Assembly: GCA_023101725.1 (NCBI GenBank)
Contig: JALJCO010010147.1
Location: forward strand, 1-64,000
Direction: 5' to 3'
Origin: Atherinomorus stipes
Lineage: Eukaryota > Chordata > Actinopteri > Atheriniformes > Atherinidae
Length of the DNA stretch: 64,000 nucleotides
Below the pieces are notes generated by a model, which saw only the letters and a list, made by a program, of their open reading frames with translations, was not told where the DNA came from and did no database searches. The first letter of the stretch is position 1. Each line of letters opens with the position of its first letter. Both the position numbers and the translations under genes were made by a program. Shown here piece after piece: positions 10,148-22,489 of the stretch.

Positions 10148-13100
10148 ACATAAATCATATGAACGGATGTCGAAAGGCAACACGCAGCCAGAACAGTAAA
10201 GCAGCAAGATCCCTGAAAGTCGTTACAACTCAGATCATCGTCTGCACAAGTAATTAATCAGTTAAACTACTAACGTGTCACAAAAACACAGTTTCGTGTC
10301 AGCGTGACTATAATGTCACGTGAAATTGAGAGTTACGTGAAATTGAGAGTTACGTGGGTTTGATGTCGAGAGGAACAGCTGCAGACAGAGGGAAACTGGG
10401 CGAAAAGGCTGCGTGCTCCCGCGGCTGTTTAATCAGACGATCACATGTAGACACATCACCTAACCCTACAGCAGGAGACACGCGATCCATCTCGCTGACT
10501 TTTGATCAGTAATAGTAAACAAGATTTAAGGGGGTCACAGTGAGGTCACACACTCACGCATCTATATCCGTGCTGAGATGTTATACTTTTTTTTTCTTAC
10601 AACGATCATCTAATGGAGGCCCTCCTGTTAACCCGAGGCCCCACGCAGCCTGCGTGATCTGCGAGTATCACGGGGTGGTGCTGATGTGCACGTCCACGGG
10701 ATGAGCGCGCGCCTGAAAACACGTCAACCAGCTGAAACTCAGACACGGATATCAGTTTAAACTCTACCGAGAAGGTGAAGATGGAAACACTCGCCTCCTC
10801 TTCACCTGCTGATGCAGCGAGAACAAGCACGTCGCGGGAACGTGCACATCGCGGGAACGCGCACAGCTGGTAGTGCCGTTAATCACGTTTAATTATGTCA
10901 GCACGGCATCTTAGATCTGAACTTTAAGGATGTTTAGCATGACTTCATGGAATGAAACGGTTGTTATCAGGACTTCTTTTTTGTCCCTTTAGGTTTTTGT
11001 GTCCTCTCTGTGTTTCTTTTTTTTATCAGTGTGGAAACGCGACATGACTTAACAGTGTAGCTGCTGATGATTATTTAATCATTAGGCTATTATTAACACT
11101 GGAACTGGAAGGTAACCAGTTACAGAGGTTATCAATACATAGTTATGGGTTATCAGCGGCTATCTCACTTACTCATATTCATCCTACTCCCCCCCCCCTG
11201 CCCTCAGTTGAGACACTGATGGGGAAACACTGCGACCGCAGTTCTGCAATGTCGCCCCACTGATATCATTATGTCCACTTTCATTCAGCTCTCTCTTCGT
11301 CTAAACCGAAGTGCTCCCAGACAGAAGACTTGAGAGTTGGTGGAGCTTCCTGTAGCTCAACAATCTCACATCCATGTTGTTACGAGTTGTTAGAAACAGG
11401 ATGATGAGCGGCTGCGCGGGTCCGTTATGTCCGATAGCACGCAAGCTTAATGAAACAACAAATAACTAAACAAACAAATCCTGTGCCCAACAGTTCGGTA
11501 CAGAGTTGGCCGAACCGAGAGTAGCGTACCGAACGGTTCGACACAAACACGCGTACCGTTACGGCCCTAATCACTATGAATTGGCTTGAACTGGGTTTTT
11601 TGTAAACGGCCCTGAGACGACTGTGAACTGGCACGATACAAATAAAGCTGGGTTGAATTAGCTTCTGATCAGGAACTTACCACCTGAACTTACTGTAGTA
11701 TTATTTTTCACCTTCTACTTGACATCAGCATGAGCTGCAGCTCTGACTTCACATTCCTCCACACTGGTGGTGTTCGGCCTGATGGCTGCTCAGCTGCTCT
11801 GAGCCTCCAACAACTTTCACTGATTTTCTTTCTTTTTATTCTTAATCATACAATTAAGCTCTACGTGTTGGGGGTTGGTGGTAGAGAGAACTGTGTTTCA
11901 ATAAAAGTGTGGGTGTTACAACATCCTCATCCCCCTGCAGTTATGCCTCAAAGTAAAAATGTTCCACTGGGGCCTTGCCATTAGTAAGAGAAGAGTTTGC
12001 ATGTTCCATCAAAAGAACTAAAAGTAGACCCTCTCACAACATCTACCACATTTAAAAAAGCTTCATTTTCTAGGTTACCATGGTGATAAGTACCCCCCAT
12101 TTACAAATGACACAAAATGTGGTGCAGGAAAGAAACTTTCCCGAAATACATTAGTTTTGAAGTCGTGCTGGGTGAAAAATAGGACAATACATGCCCACAT
12201 GCACAGAAAATGCACTGTTGGCTGTGATGTGATTGAAGAATTATACACTGGAATCTGAACATTTTCACCCAAGATGAGTGCATATGGTGCATCGCAGCAA
12301 AGCTTACACAGACTTAACAGACTAAGTACGCAGGCATCTGTCTTTCTGATAAAATTAGTAGTTCATTTGTTATTTATTTGCACATGCTGTGTACACAGAG
12401 CAGTGTAATTAACAAGATAAAAACAAAAACAATCTAATGAACAAAGGAGCACTACAAATGATAATCAGACTACTACAGCACTGTTGCACGCTAAATTAGT
12501 TTTTCCAGCTGTAATTAAGATTTAGACAAATACAAATTTAGCATGCACTGTTATTATCTCCGCAGCAAGTTTAACAAAAGTTAGCAAATCACAGCAAATC
12601 ATGTCTCCACTTTACTCCACTCAGACATGGTCGTTCAAAGCATTCGCAACACTGCAAGCAAAATACAGAGTTTAACTCAGAAAAAAGAAGAAGAAATGTA
12701 GTCTATTAATGTTTATGTGCCACATCAGACAAACCACAACTGCTGAAGTGGATGTGGAACAAATTGCAAAAGCTTACTGGTCAAAGACCCAAGCAGAGCC
12801 GGTGGGTTTGTTACAGAGAGGAGAGAGCTCAGCAGCAAACTTGAAAAGACAGTAAATGAATAGGTTGGCCTCTAAATAGAATATTGAAAAAATATTCTGC
12901 TTTGTGCCAGTCTGGATAAGAAACAGAAAATGACATGGAGACATGAATTCACACACAATGCAAAATATAATCGTGGCCTCTACCTTCCCGGGCCTCTCCC
13001 CCATGATTGCACCCTCGCTTTGTTTCTTCATAACAAAAGTCCTTGATTAAATATTTGATTGCTTCATTTGCCCCATGTGGTTCACATGATTGAACGGCCA

Positions 13101-13156
13101 TGTAGCTTCAGCATGGAAACACAAGCATAACTTTAGGAGTGTAAATAGTTGCATTA
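10148..13156. other. no gene recognised; unclassified non-coding
   Basis: There is an 18-base tandem pair near 10318-10355 (CGTGAAATTGAGAGTTA units). At 11500-11569 sequence ending cgtaccgttacggcccta looks like one end of a hAT element on the minus strand, with no partner end found. A C run lies at 11190-11198. No coding domain seen. Confidence 0.4.
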
Positions 13157-14014
13157 CACTGTAAAAAAAAAAAAAATCTGCGTATTTTACGGTAAACTAC
13201 TGGCAGCTGTGATTGCCAGAATTTCACCATAAAAAATATGACCATGTATAAGACATTGCAGTATGGGTTTATAGAACTGTGAATTACAAGGTTAAATAGT
13301 GTTATTTATGGTAAATTACTATTAAAAGAATTATATATCATAAACCAGTTTACAGCAATGTTCTGTAAAAATAACAGTAGAATTTAAACTATTTTCAGTT
13401 TCAGGTTCTGCTTGAAGCAGCTTTGTGGACGACGGCTCTCGTCATGCAGGATCATGTTGTATATTTTGCCCAGGCCCGTCCTGGTGATGTCCATGTTTGA
13501 ATTACATTTCGCTTTATTACCACATTTATTACACAAATGTGTGTTTTCCACATATTATAACACTAAAAATTAAAGTTATTTGTCATTTTTAACCTATAGT
13601 GGTGTACTATTTTCTTTAAAAAAAAAAAGCCCCCCCCCCCCCCCCCCCCCCCCATATTTTTAACATCTTAATTCTGTGTAAATTAAAGTGTGTTCTTGGT
13701 GAACTGTAAAAAGTTTAAAACCATAAATCAGCTAAATCTGTCATCTAAACAGCATAATACTGTTAATTTTAGCATGATTACACATTTGTGACTATAGTAT
13801 TTCCCTGTTAATCTGACCACACTTTTATATTTTCCACAGCTAAATTGTCTTTTCTTAACACAGTTACAGTAAAAGGTACAGTTCAACATCATTTCTTAAC
13901 TCACAGTAATTACATGTATCTTATACACGAGTATACTGTTTTCAATTTTACAGTCTTTTGCTGTTGGTATTTAACAGTTTTTCACTCTAAATTTTCCAAA
14001 CATTTTTTACAGTG
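13157..14014. mobile_element. TA-flanked element with CACTGTAAAAAA termini
   Basis: Begins cactgtaaaaaa at 13157 and ends ttttttacagtg at 14014, both flanked by TA. The ends are perfect inverted repeats for at least 12 bases. The interior is AT-rich, full of TTTACGGTAAA/TTACAGT words, and contains a 24-base C run (13630-13653). There is no transposase. TA duplication would suit the Tc1/mariner group, but the terminal sequence does not settle the family. Confidence 0.65.
13630..13653. repeat. poly-C run of 24
   Basis: Uninterrupted run of C inside the TA-flanked element; long G/C homopolymers are prone to length error in assemblies. Confidence 0.9.
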
Positions 14015-14790
14015 TAGAGAGCAGAGAAACTTTCCTAAACACCACATCTCCATTTCTAAACTTACAACCTTCAGTTCATGTTTTAGTGCAGATCAGATGT
14101 TTTCTGTAGGGCCAGACCACAATCTGCTCCCATAGTGCTGATCTGGAAGCCCTGATGGTTTACTCCTGCAGTTAGGTGTATTTCCAATCAACACTGTGTG
14201 AGCACAAATAACCAGGATTGAACTTTTGTCGCTTTGGAGATGTTATACATGGTTAGAAAGCTTAGATTCTCCACTATTCCACAACTACATTCATTTTATG
14301 GACACATCAACCAAAGCATAATTAATAAAGATAAAGGAACATGGTAAACCATAAACAGAGAAAGGAACTGGGACTCTCGACCTCTGAAGCAAAAATGATG
14401 CCATATTATAACTCCAGTCTTCAGTTGTTCATATTCCCCGTTTGTGTCTGCTGACTAAGTAATCCAACATTTTCACGACAAAATTTCATCTTGTGAAAGT
14501 AGCCAAATAAAGTCAATTTTTCACTGTCTGAAAAATTTGCTCACCAAAGCTAAAGTTGCATGTTTTATTTTGGTAGCGTAGTCACAATGTTGGGGTATGC
14601 TTGTTTTCCTCACCTTCCTGCCTACAAAACAGAACTGTTGCCATCAATTTCTGTGTAGATTTCACCCGGGACAGCTGTTGTTATAAAACGAGCCTTCCCT
14701 GTTTGGAACGTCAGTGCACATCATTTGATGCCTGATAAAGTCCTGCTTCTATTGGTCAGGCCCACAAGGGTCATTGATTTATACACTAAA
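14015..14790. other. no gene recognised
   Basis: AT-rich sequence without recognisable coding or repeat ends. Confidence 0.4.
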
Positions 14791-14821
14791 AAGTCCTGGG
14801 TCCAACTGCTGGGTTAAAAAG

Positions 14822-15431
14822 CAACCTGATCTCACAAAAATACGTGACATGAGCACAAATGGTTTTACTTATATACGTGTCGCCCGACACGTAACTGCTT
14901 TAATTGTTAGAGGCATTTCTTCCCCAACGTCATCTAAATTACTTCATGCGCTGTCAATCAGCTTTGCAGACGAAACGAGCCAAGCTGGATGCCAGCAGCT
15001 CTCGAGGAACAGACTAGGACACAGAGCAGGTGTCCGTCATGCAGAAGTTGTGGAGATCGATTCCAGGTTTCTCCAGGCAACATAAAGTCAAAAAACCTAA
15101 AAGGATTTAGGCTCCGTCAAAATGAGAATAACTGTGGATCGCATCTATAAACTGAGTGGATATTAAAAACATAACACAGTCCTTATTTTTGTGCACAAAT
15201 GACCTAATATGGTTGTGATTTTTTTTAGAGGACTTGTTGATTTTACATTGCACAGTTTTACGTGTCAGCAGCACATAATTTGAAGCAGAAATATTCGTGT
15301 CTGGGCACACGAAAAGCTTCCCCATTGACTTAACATTGCGCAGCTTTATGTTTCAGTGACACGTAATTTAAAGCAGTTACGTGTTGGGGACACGTATATG
15401 AGTAAAACCGTATTTTTGTGAGATCAGGTTG
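14822..15431. mobile_element. 610-bp TIR element (CAACCTGATCTCAC ends)
   Basis: Perfect 23-base inverted termini: caacctgatctcacaaaaat plus acg at the left, and the exact complement at the right (15409-15431). Interior subterminal words ACGTGTC...GACACGTAA recur on both sides, extending the imperfect inverted structure inward. There is no transposase, so it is non-autonomous. The flanks (ttaaaaag, tttaaagg) give no clear target duplication. It sits inside a GGGTTAAAA-type repeat seen again at 15480-15665. Confidence 0.8.
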
Positions 15432-15469
15432 TTTAAAGGGGACCAATTATTTTCTGAGTTATATCATCC

Positions 15470-15668
15470 CAGACATTTGGGTTGTTGGGTTATTGCCCCA
15501 ACTTCTGGGTTAAAATACCCCAACATTTTCTTCAACATACCCCAACTTTTGGGTCTAATATTCAACCCAAAAGTTGGGTCAAAAACAACCAAATTTTCTG
15601 GGTTGGTCCTTTTTTAACTCAGCAGTGGGTCAAAAATAACCCATAATGGGTTATTTTTTAACCGAGGA
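15470..15668. repeat. GGGTT/AACCC repeat with inverted symmetry
   Basis: Dense units such as CCCCAACTT(C/T)TGGGT and CAAAAATAACCCATAATGGG form local hairpins. The same CTGCTGGGTTAAAA word lies just left of the 14822 element. This suggests the two flanks are halves of one older repeat split by that insertion. Confidence 0.55.
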
Positions 15669-16397
15669 GTTTTTGCTGAGTAGTATCCAATGAAATCAGC
15701 TTTCCAACGAGGGTGGTCAGTTTAGATAAAATAATCATACAATTTTTTTGTGTAACCTCCGTGGGGAATATACAGTAACAAAACAGATAACATTTCTAAA
15801 CACGAAACAAACATTTACATGTTTATTATTATATACAGTAAGCATTTTTTTAATAGAGCTGGAGCTGGATCCAATAAAACAGTTTCCAGATCAAACGTCT
15901 GCGGTACCAGAACGCGTCCTGGCTGGATCCAGCTCTAAGCCCTGCCTGATGACCGGCGCAGTCTCACTGCAGACGGGGTAATGCAGCAGCTCTTCATCCT
16001 GTTTCCGTCCTGTCCTGGAGGCAATGCAGAGATTAACCTCCCAGAGAGCAGAAACAGCTGAGGAGCTTCTGGATGACCGTGGTTGGACGGAAGGGACAGA
16101 TGACGTGATCGGGAGGGAAGACGGCTGCTTTGCACCGTATCAGCGGGAAGAACGGGATGATGAGAGAACAGGTGAGGTGGGACACCTGAGCAGGACGGGT
16201 TACTGACTGCAGATGCAATAAGTACCTGGTTTTAAATGAAACGTCACTGGTCCGGAAGAAACGTCCATGTGAAGATGAGACCATCATCTTCCTCCACCAC
16301 TGTGCTGTTTGTTTTTCTCTGTGTTGTTCTTCCAGACATTCAGGACTCTTCACTGGTTTCACATGTTTCAGACAAGTCTGCCATCAGATCCAGTAGG
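15669..16397. other. no gene recognised
   Basis: Overlapping open frames on both strands at 15935-16362, but none has a recognisable domain or consistent coding signal. Confidence 0.4.
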
Positions 16398-16405
16398 GTT
16401 TTTTG

Positions 16406-17612
16406 CAGAGATGTCCCGATCAGGTTTTTTACCCCCGATTCCGAGTCATTCGATTTTGAGGATCGGCTGATACCGAGTCCCGATCTGATAATTCTATAAC
16501 AAAATAAAAATTAAACAAAAAACGACAGATACAGTGTTTCCCTACAGCATGCTGTAGCCGTGGTGATACCACTGGTCTGAGAGGGGGGGGGGTCATCAAC
16601 ACACCAGCCTGATCCGATTCTGAATCCTATTTAATTTAAATCATAGCTTGAAGGTGGAACTGGGGAGTCAGGAGGCGTCACATTTGTTATATTTTTCCTT
16701 TTATTTATTCTTATTTTACTTTATTATAACACCCCCTCTAATAAATCACATTTTTTCAATCACATTTTTAAAACCAGATATTTATCCTACATTTCTACAC
16801 CAACTAACAGCAAATTAATGAGGAATTGATCATTTATGAATAACTGTGTAAATCATAAGGGAAAGTATTTGGTTATTTCTCCATTTCTCAGAAGCATGAG
16901 AACATTCGGTTTTTTATCTGTTGGACAGCAAATAAAACCAACACTGTAGATTTGAAATAAACTGTGAAACAACAGATAATTTAATGTGTGCTTCAGTTTT
17001 ACCCAGTTATGTAACAGCAAACAAAGTTTAACCGGCATTCTTTTTTTTCCCCTGTCACTCTGTAGCGGGACACGTCACACACAGCAGCAGCCTTGTCAAA
17101 CTGGTGCACATGCTGTACCAGTAATGTCAAACCAGCACATCGTTGTGTTGTGTCGCCAAATATGAACAGTGTGTTACATATTATGATGAGTTCATTGTCG
17201 TATGCTTTGACAGATGGATCAAACTTTCTGAACTCGGCTCAGTCTAACGCTACAGCCGCCTTCACTTTAACGTGTGGATGAGCAGCTGCTGCGTTACATT
17301 TAACCCTGTACTGCCCGGGGATGCTGCAGCATACACCACTGAGCTGCTGCAGGACTCCGGCGGCTCATATGAGGCAGAATCAAACCACCCGCTGCTCATA
17401 AAACTGTAACTGACAGGATCATGCAGAGGAAGAAGAGGTGCTGCCGTCGGGGTGCAAAGAGAGGGGCAACGTGGGCCATGGCAGCCCTCTGCAGGTGTCA
17501 GTGTAAAGGAAACATTTATCCGATACCTGATCGGGATGTAACGGCCGATTCCGATCGAGTCTGAAACCACGTGATCGGCCCGATTTCCAATCACGTGATC
17601 GGGATATCCCTA
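16406..17612. mobile_element. non-autonomous hAT element, TSD gttttttg
   Basis: Starts cagagatgtcccgatc and ends gatcgggatatcccta, an imperfect inverted pair. The identical 8-base sequence gttttttg lies immediately outside both ends (16398-16405 and 17613-17620). An 8-bp duplication with CAGRG/TAGGG ends is the hAT signature. Subterminal GATCGG words cluster at both ends, as transposase-binding repeats do in hATs. Length is 1207 bp. No transposase domain was found inside. Confidence 0.85.
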
Positions 17613-18315
17613 GTTTTTTGTTTTTGTATTTTATTGTTCTTGTAATAAATTCATAAATACATAAATATACTTCCTCATATTTTTATTTCTTCCATATTTT
17701 TACTTCTCTTTTTGCTTGAATATATTAAATTGATTGATCAATTAATCCTGTACATTTGTATTTCTCTTTTCCTTTCATAAACCCCAGAATATTTTCATTA
17801 ATCAGAAGTTAATCCACACAGATGAACAGATTAGAGTTGCACGGTACCAACGGTACCCCACGCTACCAGATCATAACGGTTCCTACTATACTAGAATTTA
17901 TAAACGACGGTACTACCGTGGATTACTGCAACCCGGTCCAGTTTAGCTAGTAGCGTCCGTCTCTACTCTCTTCCCTGCTTCTCTCACTGCATGCTTCTCC
18001 CTGTCAACAAACCCACATGGCAGCTACTGCAACCTAACCAAACAGCTGCTGAATGATTGGCTGTTTGCCGCTTACTGGTGACGTTCATGGATATGATAGG
18101 CTGTTTACGCACGTTGGATCCACCCGTCTGCAAACTGATGGCTGTTCGTATGTTTCTACCGGCAAGAAAGAAGTCCATGAAGACAGCTCCGCTTCTTAAA
18201 AAAAAAAAAAAAAATCGGCAAAAAACAAAACAAAACAACAAGCAGTCTCGTTGTGCACACGCAGCATAAACATGAAGCACACACTCGGCATGGCAGAAGC
18301 CCGAACGGCGAGTCT

Positions 18316-18588
18316 GCCGCGGCGACAGCGGCGGGAGTGGCACCAGTGGCACCGCAAATCTTGCTCAAAAAACCAAACTCCAAAAGTCACATTTGAAACT
18401 ATTTTGGCTTAAAACAAGGCACAGACGGTAAAGTAGTAGACGACAGCCGTCCACTGTGCAGGCGCTGCCACCAAGCTATAGGAGCCAAAGGAGGGAACAC
18501 ATCCAACCTCAAAAAACACCTGCAGTGTCGTCACCCAGACGTGTATGTCAAATACCAGATTAGTAGGCCCTGTTTATTTGCTCATTAG
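18316..18588 (+). pseudogene. hAT transposase N-terminus with BED zinc finger
   Basis: A single frame reads APQILLKKPNSKSHI, then one TGA stop at 18394-18396 where related proteins have Trp. It continues NYFGLKQGTDGK, PLCRRCHQAIGAKGGNTSNL and KKHLQCRHPDVYVKYQ, ending at TAG 18586. The aromatic YF, the C-x2-C pair (LCRRC) and the later two His (KHLQCRH) are the BED zinc-finger ligands. BED fingers sit at the N-terminus of many hAT transposases and of the ZBED proteins derived from them, and bind element ends. A plausible ATG lies just upstream but in another frame. The catalytic and dimerisation domains are absent. Confidence 0.85.
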
Positions 18589-18768
18589 CTAATATTAATA
18601 GCCTATATAATATTATAATTACATTATATGCCCCGTGTACAGGCTGAGGAATGAAGAGTTAAAGGGTGTCCAAGTATAAGGCACCTAGAAAATGCATAAA
18701 CATATTATTTCATTAGTTATTACAGGGAACCAGTTCCTGTTTATTGTATTTTGTCCTCTGTAGTTTAC

Positions 18769-18836
18769 AGACCCTTTCCAAAAAAATAGATTAGAATAAA
18801 CACCTTTTCCATGATATTCTAATTTTTTGGAAAGGG
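18769..18836. repeat. short hairpin repeat
   Basis: AGACCCTTTCCAAAAAAATA and its near-complement ending TTTTTTGGAAAGGGTCT flank a short core. This gives a ~65-base hairpin inside the hAT. Probably a tiny foldback insertion. Confidence 0.6.
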
Positions 18837-19217
18837 TCTTTATAGAACTGAGCTACAGTTCAATGAAAGCCTTTGTATGCCTTTGCACACATTCTATTTT
18901 ACTTCAAAGAATACCTCAAAATTTGACTGGACAAACAATCAGTGGATCTGTTTTTTTTTTTTAAGTATTTGATAAATGTTGTTCATAACCATATTGGTTT
19001 CAGTCTAATTCTTACTTCACCAGTGTTATGTTTATTATGCACCAAACAGCATTATAAGTAACAAGTATGTATAACTTGTACAAACAAATTGCAGTTCATA
19101 TAAAGAATAATAATTAAAAAAGGGTGCGGTATCGTGATACTACCCGGAACCGTGATACTTTGTCTGGTATAGTATTGTGGGTACTCATTTTGGTATCGTG
19201 ACAACTCTAGAACAGAT

Positions 19218-19904
19218 ACAATATTTGATTTTTAAAATAAAAAAAATATCAGAACAACAAATATTCAGTTAACATAAACATGATCAGTATGATCAGGCCT
19301 GTTGAGAGTCTCACCTGAGCCCGGGACAAAATGAGAGAAGATGGCCCCCCCACCCCTAGATCTTTCCTTTCCTTTGCTTTCCTCATCTCTGTCTTCAGTG
19401 AAAAACATTGACAACAAAAATAAACATGAACAAACTGGACATCAGTTGTAAGTCCACTCCTCATATCAGAAAATAAATAAATCTGTTCAGCTACTCCCTG
19501 ATTGTCTCATTCAGAACAGATTATTCTTTAAAGGAAAAACTAAAGATGAAGACGTGTTCAGATCCATTATTTCACCACCTTTTCATCATAGTTCACCGTT
19601 TCTCAGCGTTCAGTAGCTCCTGCTTGTAATTAGCCTGTTGTAGCAGTTATAGTGCTGTAGTGGGCGGGGCTTCGTTAGCAGATTTCCCATCATGCTTTGT
19701 GACTCTCCTTGTATTATCCACCTTATTCCTGAGCTAATGAAGGAACGACTAAGCGATCAACTTCCTGTGGGATACCAGTGCTTAGAAATAGTGACGTAAG
19801 CACCACTGTAAAACGCAATGTATTGTGGGAAGTAGAGGCAGTGGAGGAAGCAGTGCAGAGCGGTTACTTTGAAACTCGTCTCACGGACAGAGTTAAACGC
19901 AGAA
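19218..19904. other. no gene recognised
   Basis: No coding domain or element termini recognised. Confidence 0.4.
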
Positions 19905-20035
19905 ATGGCTCGGAGTTGCTGAATTATAAACTGCCGTAGCCGTTCTCACGACCACCATAGGAAACAAATAAATAAAGGAATAAGTGTTTATCGGTTTCCA
20001 GATTAGAAGCAAAACAGCACAACACAAAAAAAGAG
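19905..20035 (+). pseudogene. THAP domain N-terminal remnant
   Basis: From ATG 19905 the frame reads MARSC, a TGA stop, IINCRSRSHDHH, then GISVYRFPD and another stop. The leading M-x-x-x-C, a Cys a few residues later, and the Y-R-F-P motif about 25 residues on match the first third of a THAP domain. The downstream KW...W.P...C..H half was not found, so the remnant is partial. It could be from a THAP-type transposon or a cellular THAP gene copy. Confidence 0.5.
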
Positions 20036-21649
20036 ATGAAACCTCTCCAATCACTTTTTCATTGACAGTAACACTGACATACTATGGGACATCAATACTT
20101 TAACATGCAGTCGCTTTTCAAGCTGTTATTTCACCGTTACTGCAGCTGAATTCCATCACCATGGAAACAGTTTTAGATTAAATAGATCAGGGAAAGAAAA
20201 AAAAGCTGTGATTTAGGTACATTTACATTGTGAATGCTGTAATTGAAGTTGTTCAATGAGGTTTTGAGCTCATGCAGAGGTTTGTGGGGATTTGCTTGGA
20301 ACATTAACTTTGTGCGTACCGATGAGGCAGCTGCCCACCTGCACCATGCCGACCTGACGTAGATCAGACTGATCCAGCAAGCAGCCGGAGCGCTAAACTG
20401 CTGCTAACAGCGATGACAGTTCCCTGCTCCTTCACCATCAGCTGCTCCACCTGAACAACTGTTTGCAGAGCGACTTTTATAGAGTGAAGCTTTTGCATCA
20501 GACGTGTTTCACCAGCGTGATGCACAGCGCGCGCCGAGCGGCATCCAGGACTTGGTTTGGAGGAGCTGGATCGGCTGTTTGTGCAACTCCTCAGATAGAA
20601 AGTGGACGGGGGACATCAGTTTCCGTCCATTATCGAAGTGTTGGACTCATGTCAAGTGACAAAGATGTTTTTCCCAACATGGACTGTTTACTGGTATTCT
20701 GGAACACTGCCAGTTCAAAGCTGTACTGAACTCACGGAGAAACTGGACTGGTTTAATAATAAATGCTCAATCCGCCGTCTTCCCTTTAAACTGAGAGCTG
20801 CAGTGCGCACAAGTAAACAGGTGAACAGGTAAACAGGTAAACAGCGATATGGTTGTGTCTTACTGCTCCTGAGCCGACAGCTGTGTTCAGATGGTTAAAT
20901 GGCTGTTTGTCGTGCGTCATGGATCAGTTATGGCTGTACGTGCATGTGTGTGTTTTATTTCACTATGTTGGTCTTATTGGGCAGCAAAGACTGATAGAGA
21001 TTTTTTTTTAAAGATTGCAAAATGTGCTCTTTCTATTTGACTGCTTTACAGATTTATTTAAGATCATGTCACATGTGACCTGATGTAATACAGTTGACTA
21101 TTACTGATAAAACACACATCATGTGGAGACGTTTTGTGTTAATAATGTTGTATTTGAGAGAGCTACGTTCTTCTGAATGTTATTGGAGATGGAACATTGT
21201 TGGAAATAAATCTGGCACTCCCAGTATTTGCTGGTACACCTAATATCTTTGTTAATGCAACGCTAATGGTGCGCACAACGGTTTTCTGACCTTTGTTCTC
21301 ACAATGCATTGCGTGTTCATCACGTGGTCTTGCGAGCTCTTTTGTCGTTTCTGGTAGCGGTTTATTCGAACATTTCAACAAGATTAATCAAAACGTTTCT
21401 AAGCGATTTGCCTCAGAAAAATGTCCTTGCACGGTTTGGGAATATGCAGCGCTGCTCCTGGTTGTAGGCTACTAACAACCAGAGAAAGTTACAAGAGCCA
21501 TGCACCTTGGTCTGAGAGAGAGGCTGCAGGGCTCCAGACTGACACCAAATGCTCGCATTTTGCGAATAAAAAATTTTAATTAGCTGTTAAGTACATAAGA
21601 TTGTCTTTTGTTGAAAAAAGGGTGGGATACAACCAACCTTATTACTGTG
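20036..21649. other. no gene recognised
   Basis: Short GTAAACAG(GT) tandem array at 20812-20846. Otherwise unclassified. Confidence 0.4.
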
Positions 21650-21770
21650 TATTACTCTGCTCCCATCTCTGGAATTCCCGATCTCGTACAGTGGACATTT
21701 CCCTCTCTTTAAATCCAGACTCAAAACTCCTCTGTTTCACGAGGCAGAAGGATCGTAACGTTGTCCTGTC
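21650..21770 (+). pseudogene. L2-like LINE C-terminal remnant
   Basis: A plus-strand frame reads FPLFKSRLKTPLFHEA, resembling the ...FKSRLKTHLF... tail that ends L2-group reverse transcriptases. Preceding bases (CTCTGGAATTCCC) resemble the WNS(L/I)P motif in another frame. The match is too short and frame-broken to define the element. Confidence 0.45.
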
Positions 21771-22489
21771 TGAGCTGTGACAGCTGATGTTCCCATAGTT
21801 TATCTAAAAAGTTCATATAAAGGGAAGAAGCGCGAACATCTAGCATGAAAATAAACCCTGATTCCGGTTAAACTGGAAGTGGGTTGTATATTTCATGCAA
21901 AGGCTCATGGGGGCTGAAATAAAGTGGATACTGATATGTGAGCTAAGTGCATCTGATCCCTTGATTTTCTCCTGGTGACACATCATCAGACTGATGTGGT
22001 GACAACTGTCAATAATCTTACTGAATTTAACAGAATAACAAGATTACAGAAAACTTGCATCATCAAGACCATGACACAGTTACGACGGACTGTTCTGAAA
22101 TACAATCCCGTCATCACCCACCACGTGTCAGTTGGAAAGAGCCGGGATTTTCAAATTAAGATGTAAATGCAACTTTCTCTTAATTCCGTTTTTAAGCCAC
22201 GACTCCCAAGGTGACATTGGTATTCCCCACCCCCAGACTGCCAGTGATGTACAGATGGTCGTACTCTGAATGCAAGTCTGGAAAACTGTCTGAATCTTCA
22301 TAAATCACAAGGATAAAGTGGATTTTGGTGGATTGTTTTCACAGCTGTGAGAAAAAACCCCCAGATGCAGGTCATTTACTCTCTAGAGTAGGAAAAGAGG
22401 TCCAAGTTCTCTGACATGATTTCCATGGGGATCGAGCAATGACAAGAACAAGACGGTAAGAAGTGAAGAGAACTGTCATGTACTGGTTT
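21771..22489. other. no gene recognised
   Basis: No recognisable coding or element structure. Confidence 0.4.

Larger units (their letters stand above)
17832..19209 (+). mobile_element. hAT element with BED-finger remnant, TSD gaacagat
   Basis: Ends tagagttgcacggtacc and ggtatcgtgacaactcta, with identical 8-bp flanks gaacagat (17824-17831, 19210-19217). The right end is nearly the same as that of the hAT at 36680-38730, so the two belong to one family or close relatives. At 1378 bp it is too short for a full hAT transposase (usually about 600 residues). It keeps only the N-terminal BED finger, so it is an internally deleted derivative of an autonomous element. Confidence 0.88.
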
